Positions 30,811 to 39,697 of a stretch of 64,000 nt of DNA are shown here, piece after piece. This DNA comes from JBBQYA01 sp031412335. GTDB lineage: Bacteria > Bacteroidota > Bacteroidia > Sphingobacteriales > Sphingobacteriaceae. The position numbers and the translations under genes were made by a program. The stretch's first letter is position 1, and every line of letters begins with the position of its first letter. The DNA lies in the NCBI GenBank assembly GCA_031412335.1, contig JANOCT010000022.1, forward strand, positions 52,421 to 116,420, written 5' to 3'. The notes beneath the pieces were generated by a model. The model did no database searches. It had not been told where the DNA came from and saw only the letters and a program-made list of their open reading frames with translations.

Positions 30811-31833
30811 TTACTCAGCTTCCATTGCTAACCAATTTAGATTTTTAATTACCGTTGCTTTGTTAATTAAGGATTTCATTTCAGCAAAACTCAATGTTTG
30901 TTGACCGTCTGATGCCGCTTTTTCAGGAATAGGATGTGTTTCGATTATAATGCCATCTGCGCCTGCAAGTATTGATGCCAATGCCATTTGCTCAACATAT
31001 TTACGAATTCCAATACCGTGAGAAGGATCAGCAATTACAGGTAAATGTGATTTATCTTTCAAAATTGCAATGGCATTTAAATCAAGGGTGTTTCTATAAG
31101 CCTTTTCAAAAGTTCTAATTCCACGTTCACAAAGAATTATTTTTTCATTACCACTCGAGAAAACATATTCCGCAGCTTGTAATAATTCTTCAATAGTACC
31201 CGACATTCCTCTTTTCAACATAATTGGTTTATCAATTTTCCCAAGTGCATCCAACAAATTAAAATTTTGTGAATTACGGGTACCAACTTGAAGAATATCG
31301 ACATAAGGTAACATTTCATCAATTTGACTAGCATCCATAACTTCTGTTATTATTTTCAATTTCCTTTGCCTACAAACCTCATAAAACATTTTTAATGCTT
31401 CTATTCCACCTCCACGATATGCATAAGGGGAAGTTCTTGGTTTAAAAACTCCACCTCTCATTATTTTCACTCCATTCGCAACTAAAAAATCTGCTATTTC
31501 AATTGCCTGTTCTTCTGTTTCTATGGAACAAGGTCCAGCCAATACACTAAAGTCATTTTCTCCAATAAAAATATCGTCTCCAAGATTGATTTTAGTGGAA
31601 GAGGTTTTCCACATGCTTGAAACTAATTGATAAGCATCATCCACATAATGAATGTCTGCAACTCCTTTCAAACTACCAATTTTTCTGATATCAACTTTTG
31701 AATTACCTAAAATAATTAGATAATTTTTAAATTGAGTTTTAACCCGTGAAACATTGAATCCGTTTTGAATTAAAAAATCCTCTATTGAGGTAATTTCTAT
31801 ATCGTTAATTCCATCATTTAATTGAATAATCAT
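30811..31833 (-). CDS. aroF: 3-deoxy-7-phosphoheptulonate (DAHP) synthase
   Basis: 340 residues. An N-terminal 70-residue ferredoxin-like domain (MIIQLNDGINDIEITSIEDF) is joined to a class I beta/KDO8P-type DAHP synthase barrel: LAGPCSIETEEQA near 98, GGVFKPRTSPYAYRG near 125, MLKRGMSGTIEE, ILCERGIRTFE and IADPSHGIG. Condenses PEP with erythrose 4-phosphate, the first step of the shikimate pathway. Last gene of the trp operon; its start overlaps the trpA stop by 4 bp. Placing it here links chorismate supply to tryptophan demand through the same attenuator. The N-terminal domain is the kind that gives feedback inhibition in related enzymes. Confidence 0.95.
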   Translation of the reverse strand: MIIQLNDGINDIEITSIEDFLIQNGFNVSRVKTQFKNYLIILGNSKVDIRKIGSLKGVADIHYVDDAYQLVSSMWKTSSTKINLGDDIFIGENDFSVLAGPCSIETEEQAIEIADFLVANGVKIMRGGVFKPRTSPYAYRGGGIEALKMFYEVCRQRKLKIITEVMDASQIDEMLPYVDILQVGTRNSQNFNLLDALGKIDKPIMLKRGMSGTIEELLQAAEYVFSSGNEKIILCERGIRTFEKAYRNTLDLNAIAILKDKSHLPVIADPSHGIGIRKYVEQMALASILAGADGIIIETHPIPEKAASDGQQTLSFAEMKSLINKATVIKNLNWLAMEAE

Positions 31834-32609
31834 ACTTCACTATTTTTAAAAGTTTTTATAAAATTTTGTATTGAATCATTTAGTTTTTCCGATTTTGTTA
31901 ATGATTTAATAAATGCAGTTCCAATGATTACTCCATTTGAATATTCAGAAGCTTTTAAATATGAAGCTTTATCTGATATACCAAATCCAATTAAAACAGG
32001 CACATCAAAATTTCTTTGATTAATTCTCTCGAAATAATTTAACTGATTTTCGGAAAAGCCTTGAACAGATCCTGTAATGCTATTATCCGAAACTATATAG
32101 ATAAACGCGTTTGATAGTGTATTTAAATAGTTAATTCTGGTTTCTGAAGATTGAGGAGTAACCAAAAAAACTGGAGACACATGATAGTTTTGGAATAAGG
32201 TTAAATAACTTTTTTCATAAACTTCTGGTGGAAAATCTGGTAAAATTAAAGTGTCAATTCCAAGTTTGTTGCATTGCTTTAAGAATAATTCAATACCAAA
32301 TGCAAGCATGGTATTAAAATAACCCATTAGAACAATAGGAATATTAAGCTCTGGCTGTATTTCTTCTAAATCTAAAAAAAGTTGATTTAAATTAAATCCA
32401 TTTTCTAAGGCTATTTCGCTACTTTTTTGAATGACCGGCCCATCGGCTATAGGGTCAGAAAAAGGTATTCCAACTTCTATTAAATCCACTCCCTCCTTTT
32501 GTAAGGATAAAATTATCTCTCTTGTACATCCTTTTACTGGATACTCTGCAGTGAAATAAATAGATAATAGGTTATTCTTACCGTTAATATATTCGCCTGT
32601 TTTATTCAT
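31830..32609 (-). CDS. trpA: Tryptophan synthase alpha chain
   Basis: 259 residues. LIEVGIPFSDPIADGPVIQ contains the catalytic Glu and Asp region; the phosphate-binding loops IVLMGYFNTM, VSDNSITGSVQG and VLIGFGISDK are present. Cleaves indole-3-glycerol phosphate to indole, which is channelled to TrpB. Overlaps trpB by 8 bp and aroF by 4 bp, indicating coupled translation. Confidence 0.97.
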   Translation of the reverse strand: MNKTGEYINGKNNLLSIYFTAEYPVKGCTREIILSLQKEGVDLIEVGIPFSDPIADGPVIQKSSEIALENGFNLNQLFLDLEEIQPELNIPIVLMGYFNTMLAFGIELFLKQCNKLGIDTLILPDFPPEVYEKSYLTLFQNYHVSPVFLVTPQSSETRINYLNTLSNAFIYIVSDNSITGSVQGFSENQLNYFERINQRNFDVPVLIGFGISDKASYLKASEYSNGVIIGTAFIKSLTKSEKLNDSIQNFIKTFKNSEV

Positions 32610-33798
32610 TGCTAGTAAAGTTTAAATAGCTTGTTAAATCTTTATCACCTCTACCAGATAAATTTATTACAACAATATCAGAAGGAGAAAATTTTAATTT
32701 GTTTAATGCCGCCAAAGCATGTGCTGGTTCTAATGCAGGTAAAATTCCTTCCGTTTTAGCTAATTCGAAACCGGCATCTACGGCTTCTTTATCTGTAATA
32801 CTTAAAAAAGTTCCTCTTTTAGACATAAATAAATGTGCGTGCAAAGGTCCAACTCCAGGATAATCCAAGCCTGCGGAAACAGAATGAGGTTCAACGATTT
32901 GTCCATCATTAGTTTGCATAAGCTTGGTGAAAAACCCATGTATAATTCCATTGGTTCCTTTGGCTAAACTTGCAGCGGTTTTCCCTGAATTAATTCCTAA
33001 GCCTGCTGCCTCAACTCCTATAAGTTTTACATTCTCATTATTAATAAAATGATAAAATGCACCTGCTGCATTACTACCTCCTCCAATACAAGCAATTACA
33101 TGAGTTGGATTTTCTACTCCTAACTGAGCTTTTAATTGAATTTTAATTTCTTGGCTTATTACCGATTGAAAAATACTTACCAAATCTGGAAAAGGATGTG
33201 GACCAACCACAGAACCAATTATATAATGAGTATCAATCGGGTTATTAATCCAATCTCTCATAGCCTCGTTTGTGGCATCTTTCAATGTTTTGCTACCACT
33301 ATTTACTGCAATAATTTCAGCCCCTAACATTTTCATTCGTTGCACATTTGGTGATTGTCGCTCAATGTCAACACTGCCCATATAAATGATACATTTCAGC
33401 TTTCGTAAGGCACAAGCAGTCGCGGTTGCAACACCATGCTGGCCTGCTCCTGTTTCAGCGATTATCCTAGTTTTACCTAAACGCTCAGCCAATAATACCT
33501 GGCCAATTGCATTATTTATCTTATGAGCACCAGTATGGCATAAATCTTCTCGTTTAAGAAAAATTGATGTTTGGTGTTTTTCAGATAAATTTTTAGAAAA
33601 ATATAAAGGAGTTGGTCGGCCAACATAATCTTTTAAAATCGACTTAAAATCATTTTGAAAATCATCATCTTGTATAATATCAATATATTTTTCTTCGAGT
33701 TCCTTAATATTAGGATAGAGCAGTTCTGGAATGAACGCACCTCCAAATTCTCCATAATACCCATTTATAGGCTTAGGTCTATTAATTTCTAATTTCAT
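32602..33798 (-). CDS. trpB: Tryptophan synthase beta chain
   Basis: 398 residues. The PLP Lys lies in REDLCHTGAHKINNAIGQVL (residues about 85-104), the phosphate-binding GGGSNAAGAFY near 235, and the allosteric and monovalent-cation region SAGLDYPGVGPLHAHL near 300. Condenses indole with serine to give tryptophan. Order trpF-trpB-trpA with overlaps of 17 and 8 bp fits a single coupled operon. It is a TrpB1-type chain, as expected next to trpA. Confidence 0.97.
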   Translation of the reverse strand: MKLEINRPKPINGYYGEFGGAFIPELLYPNIKELEEKYIDIIQDDDFQNDFKSILKDYVGRPTPLYFSKNLSEKHQTSIFLKREDLCHTGAHKINNAIGQVLLAERLGKTRIIAETGAGQHGVATATACALRKLKCIIYMGSVDIERQSPNVQRMKMLGAEIIAVNSGSKTLKDATNEAMRDWINNPIDTHYIIGSVVGPHPFPDLVSIFQSVISQEIKIQLKAQLGVENPTHVIACIGGGSNAAGAFYHFINNENVKLIGVEAAGLGINSGKTAASLAKGTNGIIHGFFTKLMQTNDGQIVEPHSVSAGLDYPGVGPLHAHLFMSKRGTFLSITDKEAVDAGFELAKTEGILPALEPAHALAALNKLKFSPSDIVVINLSGRGDKDLTSYLNFTSNE

Positions 33799-34387
33799 TA
33801 ATAAATTTTTTAATTTTTTTTACATTTTTAATTCCAGCTCTTAATTCAAATCCGCTGTTAATATCAATTCCTGCAAATGCAGTATGTTGAATAGATTTAA
33901 TCATCATACTATCATTTGGATTTATACCACCACTTAAAATAAATGGTGTAGACAAACTATAATCATCTAATAATTGCCAATCAAACTTTTTTCCGGTTCC
34001 ACCATGATTCTTGCTATTAGTATCGAATAAAAAATATTCGCAAAATGGACTGTATGCTTCTAATAATGAATTGGATGTATAATTATCTAAGTGAAACATT
34101 TTAATAATAGGAATTTTATACATTGATAATTTTTTTACAAAATCCAAACTTTCTGATCCATGCAATTGAACTTTCGATAAATTAAATTCCTTTACTTTTT
34201 CTAGAATATATTCAACAGATTCATTGACAAATACACCAACTTTCGCAGTATTTGTATCAGGAATAAAATTATTATTTACAAACCTGGGAGAAACTTTATA
34301 GAAAATAAAACCCATTAAATCTGGTTTTAAAATATCCAAATCAAGAATATTTTGCTTATCCATCATACCACAAATTTTAATTAGCAT
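33782..34387 (-). CDS. trpF: Phosphoribosylanthranilate isomerase
   Basis: 201 residues. KICGMMDKQNI at the N-terminus has the catalytic Cys; DLMGFIFYKVSPRFV, KVQLHGSESLDFV, FLFDTNSKNHGGTGKKFDW with the second catalytic Asp, and ILSGGINPNDS follow. Amadori rearrangement of PRA to CdRP. Overlaps trpC by 11 bp and trpB by 17 bp. Confidence 0.95.
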   Translation of the reverse strand: MLIKICGMMDKQNILDLDILKPDLMGFIFYKVSPRFVNNNFIPDTNTAKVGVFVNESVEYILEKVKEFNLSKVQLHGSESLDFVKKLSMYKIPIIKMFHLDNYTSNSLLEAYSPFCEYFLFDTNSKNHGGTGKKFDWQLLDDYSLSTPFILSGGINPNDSMMIKSIQHTAFAGIDINSGFELRAGIKNVKKIKKFINEIRN

Positions 34388-35171
34388 ATTCTTTTGCTCT
34401 TAATTGTTGAATCAATTGTTTTAAATTACCTGCTGGATTTGCTGATTTCATGAATAATTCGCCAATTAAAAAACCCTTAAAACCTGCTTTTTTTAGAATT
34501 AAAATATCTTCTACAGTTTTTATTCCACTCTCAGAAACCAACGTAAAATCATTGGATAGTAGTTTCGCAACATCAATGGAATTTTTTAAATCAACTTCCA
34601 TAGTTTTTAAATTTCTATTATTCACACCAATTATATATTCACCTTTTGGAAGCTTTTCTATTTCACTTTTGTCGTGTATTTCAATTAAAACTTCCATTCC
34701 AAGATTTTTTGCCAATGAATAAAACCTTTTAATTTCCTCTTGAGTTAGACAAGCTGCTATTAACAATATTGAATCGGCGCCTATAGATTTTGATTCTACA
34801 ATCTGATACTCATCAATAATAAAATCCTTTCTTAATATCGGACAATAATTAGCATTTCTTGATATCGTTAGATCATCATTTTTCCCCATAAAATAATCCT
34901 GCTCTGTAAGTATTGAAAGTGCTGATGCACCCGCTTGCATATACCCTATTGTAGTAGATAAAATATCAGCATATTGATTAATTATCCCATTTGAAGGTGA
35001 TTTTCTTTTAAACTCAGCAATTATTCCTGATTTGTCTGCTCGAGTAATATAATGGGATAACGAAACACATTTAGATTGGAAATACATACTACTTTCTAAG
35101 AATGGTATCGGAAAATATTCTTTATTTCTAGCAACTTTAATTTTAGTATTCTCTATAATTTTATTTAACAT
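34377..35171 (-). CDS. trpC: Indole-3-glycerol phosphate synthase
   Basis: 264 residues. IAEFKRKSPSNGIIN (about residues 50-64), LTEQDYFMGKNDDL, PILRKDFIIDEYQI with catalytic Lys, IGVNNRNLKTMEVD and LVSESGIKT are the standard (beta/alpha)8 motifs. Ring closure and decarboxylation of CdRP. Abuts trpD with no spacer. Confidence 0.96.
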   Translation of the reverse strand: MLNKIIENTKIKVARNKEYFPIPFLESSMYFQSKCVSLSHYITRADKSGIIAEFKRKSPSNGIINQYADILSTTIGYMQAGASALSILTEQDYFMGKNDDLTISRNANYCPILRKDFIIDEYQIVESKSIGADSILLIAACLTQEEIKRFYSLAKNLGMEVLIEIHDKSEIEKLPKGEYIIGVNNRNLKTMEVDLKNSIDVAKLLSNDFTLVSESGIKTVEDILILKKAGFKGFLIGELFMKSANPAGNLKQLIQQLRAKEYAN

Positions 35172-36170
35172 TTATTGTTTATTTAAAAGCTTATTTACTA
35201 TATTTTTTGAATTCCCGTTTATTAAATTTTCTCTGGCAATTTCTATGCATTCAATTAGTGATTTCTCTTTTTCAAAACATTGAATAGCGGCTCCAGAATT
35301 AGCAAGAACTGCCTGGATTTGGCCTTCACTCCCTTCGTTATTTATTATTTTCTTAAAAATTTGAGTTGCTTTTTCTAGTGTTTCACCTCCAAATAAACTT
35401 TCTGGCGAATTAATTTTCATTCCTAAATCTTCAGGCCTTAGAACTTTTTCACCCTTTGAAGAAAAATATTGAAAATTAGATGTCAGAGAAATTTCATCAT
35501 ATCCATCTATTGAATGAACAATCACGTAATCTTTTCCATCTTGTTGCAATAAATAATTATAAAGTCTAGCTAATTTTAAATTATATACCCCAACCAATTG
35601 CCTGCTAGGTTTTGCTGGATTTACTAGCGGTCCTAAAATATTAAAGACCGTTCGCACTCCTAATTCCTTTCGAATAGTTGAAACGTTTTTTAAAGCTGGG
35701 TGAAATAGAGGTGCATGTAAAAAACATATATTACAATCTTCTAATTCATTATTTAGTTTATTAGAATCAGATGAAAACTTATAACCAAAGTTTTCTAAAA
35801 GATTTGAAGAACCACTAATAGAAGAAACGCCATAATTGCCATGTTTAGTTACTTTATACCCTGATGCTGCAACAATAAACGCTGAAATAGTTGAAATATT
35901 AAACGTGTTTTTTTCGTCACCACCAGTGCCACATAAGTCAATTGTTTCAAAAGAAGTAATTGACGGAGATATACTTAGTTCTAATAAAGAATTTCTAAAA
36001 CCGGTTATTTCATTTAGCGTAATATCTCTACAATTTAATATGGATATAATTGCCGCATTTTGTATGTCATTAAATTCTTTTTCGCTTATACTTTTCATCA
36101 AATTATAAGCATCAATTTTTTCTAATTTTTTTCCGTCCATCAACATTTCGAACGTGTTTTTGAAATTCAT
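35172..36170 (-). CDS. trpD: Anthranilate phosphoribosyltransferase
   Basis: 332 residues. The PRPP loop DLCGTGGDEKNTFNIST (about 80-96), KHGNYGVSS, LHAPLFHPALKNVSTIRKEL and RTVFNILGPLVNPAKP match the family. Transfers phosphoribose to anthranilate. One base separates it from trpG and none from trpC. Confidence 0.96.
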   Translation of the reverse strand: MNFKNTFEMLMDGKKLEKIDAYNLMKSISEKEFNDIQNAAIISILNCRDITLNEITGFRNSLLELSISPSITSFETIDLCGTGGDEKNTFNISTISAFIVAASGYKVTKHGNYGVSSISGSSNLLENFGYKFSSDSNKLNNELEDCNICFLHAPLFHPALKNVSTIRKELGVRTVFNILGPLVNPAKPSRQLVGVYNLKLARLYNYLLQQDGKDYVIVHSIDGYDEISLTSNFQYFSSKGEKVLRPEDLGMKINSPESLFGGETLEKATQIFKKIINNEGSEGQIQAVLANSGAAIQCFEKEKSLIECIEIARENLINGNSKNIVNKLLNKQ

Positions 36171-36171
36171 A

Positions 36172-36735
36172 TTAATTAAATAAAAAATTAGTTATGATAA
36201 CTTTACCATATTCTGTCAATATACTTTCAGGATGAAATTGAACACCAGATATCCTTAATTTCTTGTGTTCAATAGCCATTACAATTCCATTATTGTCGAC
36301 AGCAGTTATAGAAAATATATCGGGTACAGAAATTTTATCCAATGCCCATGAATGATATCTACCTACGCTAAAATTCGACGGAATTCCTTTTAAAAGTTTT
36401 TCAGAATTATGTGAAATTGTTGTAGAAATACCATGAAAAGGCTCATTTAAATTATATAAAGTTGACCCGAATACTTCACCAATTGCTTGCATGCCAAGGC
36501 ATACACCAAAAATTGACTTTTCATTTTTATACCTTTCAATTATTTGATTCATAATTCCAGCATCTTTGGGTAAGCCTGGTCCTGGGGATAAAATTATTTT
36601 ATCATAATTATCAATATCTGATAAATCAATCTCATCATTTCTGAAAACATCTATTTGGAAAGTTGAATTTTCTTTGACTAATTGCACTAAATTAAAAGTG
36701 AAAGAATCATAATTATCAATCATTATTATTTTCAT
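36172..36735 (-). CDS. trpG: Anthranilate synthase component II (glutamine amidotransferase)
   Basis: 187 residues from MKIIMIDNYDSFTFNLV, the usual start; an in-frame Met at 36759 would add 8 residues and overlap trpE. Oxyanion loop SPGPGLPKDAG, nucleophile Cys in FGVCLGMQAIGEVFG, and the His-Glu pair in GVQFHPESILTEYG. Supplies ammonia to TrpE. A second homologue lies at 47964-48539. Confidence 0.95.
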   Translation of the reverse strand: MKIIMIDNYDSFTFNLVQLVKENSTFQIDVFRNDEIDLSDIDNYDKIILSPGPGLPKDAGIMNQIIERYKNEKSIFGVCLGMQAIGEVFGSTLYNLNEPFHGISTTISHNSEKLLKGIPSNFSVGRYHSWALDKISVPDIFSITAVDNNGIVMAIEHKKLRISGVQFHPESILTEYGKVIITNFLFN

Positions 36736-36739
36736 ATTT

Positions 36740-38134
36740 TTAATAATTTTCTGCTTCAATTAAGGCATTTCTCAATGCTGCTAATTTGTTATCTACTTCT
36801 TTTAATTCACTTTCAGGATCAGAATTAAGTACCACTCCAGCCCCAGCCTGATATATTAATGTATTATTCTTAGCTATAAATGATCGAATAAGGATTGCCT
36901 GATTGATATCTCCATTGAAATCAATAAATCCAATACTGCCTCCATAATATCCTCTTGGACTTGCTTCAATTTCATTCAATAATTGAATGGCTTTTATTTT
37001 TGGCGCACCAGACAAAGTACCTGCAGGAAATGTATCTGACATTATTTGGATTGCATCTTTTTTATCTACTACATTCCCTTTTACAGTTGAAACTAAATGA
37101 ATAACATGGCTGAATTGCTTTACAGAACGATATTCGGAAACCTGAACTTGTGTACAATGCCTGTTAAGATCATTTCGTGCTAAGTCAACCAACATAGAAT
37201 GTTCTGCAGATTCTTTGCTATCATTTAACAATAAATTTGATAGTTTTTCATCCTCCTCTTTATTTCCTGTTCGTTTATATGTTCCAGCAATTGGATTAAT
37301 AAAGGCTTCATTATCAACAATTCTTATTTGTGATTCTGGTGAAGAGCCAAATAATTTATATGCACCATAATCAAAATAAAACATATAAGGAGAAGGATTA
37401 ATATGTCTTAAAGCTCTATACACATTAAACTCATCACCTATATAATTCCTTTGAAATCTTCTTGAAAGTACCATTTGAAATACGTCACCCAATTTACAAT
37501 GATGCTTAGCCTTATTAATGTTATTAAGAAACTCTTCATCTGTAATATTTGCAATTTCATCTGTTTGCAAATTAAATGGGAAAGTTCCTGTTTTAGTATT
37601 TAAAACGTATTGAATAAAATTGTTTAATGTGGAATCTTGGGGGTTTTCTACATTTTCAATAAATTGTATTTCACCGTTAAAATGATTGAAACAAATTACA
37701 TATTGAAATAGTCTATAATCAATTATTGCTATTTCAGGATCAACTTTATCGCACAAATTTGATTTTTTTGTTTCGAAAAACTTGATGGCTTCAAAAGATT
37801 GAAATCCAAAAAATCCATTTATTCCTTCATATTTATTTAAAATTTCAAATGAATTAAAAAAATCGTTTAATTCATTTTGAATAGACCTATTTGGATCCAA
37901 TGGAAGGCTAAGAGTCGTATTTTGATAGAACGTTTTAATATCATTATTACTGATTTCTATTCCAGCAATCGGCTTTGCACAAATTATTGACCTGGAGTTA
38001 CGAATATCATCAACCTCAGAACTTTCTAGTAGAAAGCTGCAGGAAAACTTGGCTCTAACGTTCAAAAACGCGCTTATTGGAGTTATTTGATCTGCAAACA
38101 CTTTTCGAGTGTGGCAAAATAGTTTGGTATTCAT
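36740..38134 (-). CDS. trpE: Anthranilate synthase component I
   Basis: 464 residues. N-terminal half with the tryptophan-feedback LLESSEVDD region near 35-40; chorismate-binding C-terminal half with RRFQRNYIGDEFNVYRALR, SPSPYMFYF-type NPSPYMFYFDYG, GSSPESQIRI, PIAGTYKRTGNKEEDEKL, DLARNDLNRH and GTLSGAPKIKAIQLLNEIE. Converts chorismate and ammonia to anthranilate. The LLESSE motif suggests intact allosteric inhibition by tryptophan, in addition to leader-peptide attenuation. First structural gene of the operon. Confidence 0.96.
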   Translation of the reverse strand: MNTKLFCHTRKVFADQITPISAFLNVRAKFSCSFLLESSEVDDIRNSRSIICAKPIAGIEISNNDIKTFYQNTTLSLPLDPNRSIQNELNDFFNSFEILNKYEGINGFFGFQSFEAIKFFETKKSNLCDKVDPEIAIIDYRLFQYVICFNHFNGEIQFIENVENPQDSTLNNFIQYVLNTKTGTFPFNLQTDEIANITDEEFLNNINKAKHHCKLGDVFQMVLSRRFQRNYIGDEFNVYRALRHINPSPYMFYFDYGAYKLFGSSPESQIRIVDNEAFINPIAGTYKRTGNKEEDEKLSNLLLNDSKESAEHSMLVDLARNDLNRHCTQVQVSEYRSVKQFSHVIHLVSTVKGNVVDKKDAIQIMSDTFPAGTLSGAPKIKAIQLLNEIEASPRGYYGGSIGFIDFNGDINQAILIRSFIAKNNTLIYQAGAGVVLNSDPESELKEVDNKLAALRNALIEAENY

Positions 38135-38146
38135 AAAAGATTGTTG

Positions 38147-38178
38147 AAAAAAAAAAGGTCCGCCGAACGGCAGACCTT
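38147..38178 (-). terminator. Attenuator terminator of the trp operon
   Basis: Stem GGTCTGCCG/CGGCGGACC (GGTCTGCCGTTCGGCGGACC in RNA sense) followed by ten T on the minus strand, ending 12 bases before the trpE start. It lies 35 bases after the trpL stop, the arrangement of a transcription attenuator. Confidence 0.88.
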
Positions 38179-38212
38179 CAATGTAAAATATACAAATAAG
38201 TAGCTCAGTTCT

Positions 38213-38272
38213 TTACCATCGAGAGGTTAAACTGTGCCACCAATATTGATTTATGTATTTTGAGTTGTTCAT
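38213..38272 (-). CDS. trpL: trp operon leader peptide
   Basis: A 19-codon ORF, MNNSKYINQYWWHSLTSRW, ending TAA. It has three Trp codons (11, 12 and 19), against roughly one per hundred in ordinary proteins. It begins a few bases after the predicted transcription start and is followed by the terminator at 38147-38178. CAGTTTAACC within it can pair with GGTAAAGAACTG at its end, giving a candidate 1:2 pause hairpin that contains the last Trp codon. When charged tRNA-Trp is scarce a stalled ribosome should favour read-through. Too short for ORF finders. Confidence 0.85.
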   Translation of the reverse strand: MNNSKYINQYWWHSLTSRW

Positions 38273-38281
38273 TTAGAATTG

Positions 38282-38314
38282 CAAATGTAGTATTTATTTG
38301 AATGTTTTACAAAA
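38282..38314 (-). promoter_or_regulatory. Bacteroidota-type promoter of the trp operon
   Basis: TTTTG (38310-38314) and TACATTTG (38282-38289) are separated by 20 bases, matching the TTTG-N19-21-TAnnTTTG consensus. The predicted start of transcription is 4-8 bases before the trpL ATG, so the leader is almost leaderless. It lies just downstream of the hisIE stop. Confidence 0.85.
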
Positions 38315-38338
38315 TTTATTTTTTTTACTAAAACCACA

Positions 38339-38941
38339 TTACAAAGTTGAAGTTTTCTTGGACCGTTCTTGTAAAACATTTTCAATCTCCTCAAAAGACA
38401 AATTCTTAGCTTTTAGAAGAATTAAATAATGATAAAGCAAATCAGCAGCTTCATTTTTAAATAAATCAATATTAGAATCTTTTGCTTCTATTATTAATTC
38501 TATTGCTTCCTCTCCAACTTTTTGCGCAATTTTATTAATACCGCTTTCGTAAAGTTTATTTGTGTAAGAATTAGAAGATTTTTCTTCTATCCTCTTAGTT
38601 ATAATATTCTGAAGTGAATATAAATATCCCTTCGAAGTTTCTTCACCAAAACATGAAGTTGAACCTGTATGGCAGGTTGGACCAAATGGAGTTGCCTTTA
38701 TTAAAAGCGAATCTTGGTCGCAATCTAAAAGAATAGAATTTACTTCTAAATAATTTCCAGATTCTTCCCCCTTAGTCCATAATCTATTTTTACTTCTACT
38801 AAAAAAGGTGACTCGTTTTTCAATTTTAGTTTTTACCCATGCTTCTTCATTCATATACCCCAACATTAATACTTGCAAAGTATTATTATGTTGAATTACA
38901 ACTGGCACAAGACCATTATTTTTTTCAAAATTTATATTCAT
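38339..38941 (-). CDS. hisIE: Bifunctional phosphoribosyl-AMP cyclohydrolase / phosphoribosyl-ATP pyrophosphatase
   Basis: 200 residues. HisI domain (1-105): QVLMLGYMNEEAW, TFFSRSKNRLWTKGEESGN, LLDCDQDSLLIKA and PTCHTGSTSCF with the metal and zinc ligands. HisE domain (110-200): SYTNKLYESGINKIAQKVGE then EAIELIIEAK, and LLYHYLILLKAK. Steps 2 and 3 of histidine synthesis. Overlaps hisF by 4 bp. Last gene of the his operon; the trp promoter follows directly with no strong terminator between. Confidence 0.96.
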   Translation of the reverse strand: MNINFEKNNGLVPVVIQHNNTLQVLMLGYMNEEAWVKTKIEKRVTFFSRSKNRLWTKGEESGNYLEVNSILLDCDQDSLLIKATPFGPTCHTGSTSCFGEETSKGYLYSLQNIITKRIEEKSSNSYTNKLYESGINKIAQKVGEEAIELIIEAKDSNIDLFKNEAADLLYHYLILLKAKNLSFEEIENVLQERSKKTSTL

Positions 38942-39690
38942 CGAATTAATATATTTTCACTTTTTAAATAATTTTTTAACTCCGTAATGTTTATTTCAGC
39001 AAAATGAAATACGCTAGCTGCTAAAGCACCTGACGCTTTTGTTTGTTGAAAAACATCTTTAAAATGCAATTCATTTCCTGCACCACCGGAGGCTATTACT
39101 GGAATATTAACTGCTTCAGATACTTCTTTTGTTATATCAATTGCAAAACCATTTTTCATTCCATCATTGTTCATTGACGTTAGTAAAATTTCGCCAGCAC
39201 CGTATTTTTCAACTTCAGCAGACCATTTACTTGTTTCAAATTGAGTCTCTACTTTCCCCCCATTGGTAAAAACTTTCCATTTGTTATTTTCAAACTTAGT
39301 ATCTATTGCTACTACAACACATTGGCTACCAAACTGATTAGCAATTTCTGATATCAATTTTGGTTTTAAAACTGCTGATGTATTTATACTGATTTTATCT
39401 GCACCAGCACTAATAATGTTTTTTGCATCTTCCAAAAAATTTATCCCACCTCCTACCGTAAATGGAATATTAATTTCTTTAGCAATTTTCTCAACCAAAC
39501 ATAAAAGTGTTTTTCTTTTCTCATTGGTTGCAGTAATATCAAGAAATACAAGTTCATCAGCTCCATCCCTAATATATTTTTTCGCTAATTCTACTGGATC
39601 ACCAGCATCTTTGAGGTTAAGAAAATTAATTCCTTTTACTGCTCTTCCTTCTTTAATGTCAAGACATGGAATTATTCTCTTTTTTAACAT
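38938..39690 (-). CDS. hisF: Imidazole glycerol phosphate synthase, cyclase subunit
   Basis: 250 residues. Catalytic Asp in IIPCLDIKEGRAVKG near residue 10 and in the second half (LLTSMNNDGMKNGF near 178), phosphate loops FTVGGGINF and IASGGAGNELH. Works with HisH. 7 bp after hisA; overlaps hisIE by 4 bp. Confidence 0.96.
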   Translation of the reverse strand: MLKKRIIPCLDIKEGRAVKGINFLNLKDAGDPVELAKKYIRDGADELVFLDITATNEKRKTLLCLVEKIAKEINIPFTVGGGINFLEDAKNIISAGADKISINTSAVLKPKLISEIANQFGSQCVVVAIDTKFENNKWKVFTNGGKVETQFETSKWSAEVEKYGAGEILLTSMNNDGMKNGFAIDITKEVSEAVNIPVIASGGAGNELHFKDVFQQTKASGALAASVFHFAEINITELKNYLKSENILIR

Positions 39691-39697
39691 AATTTAA

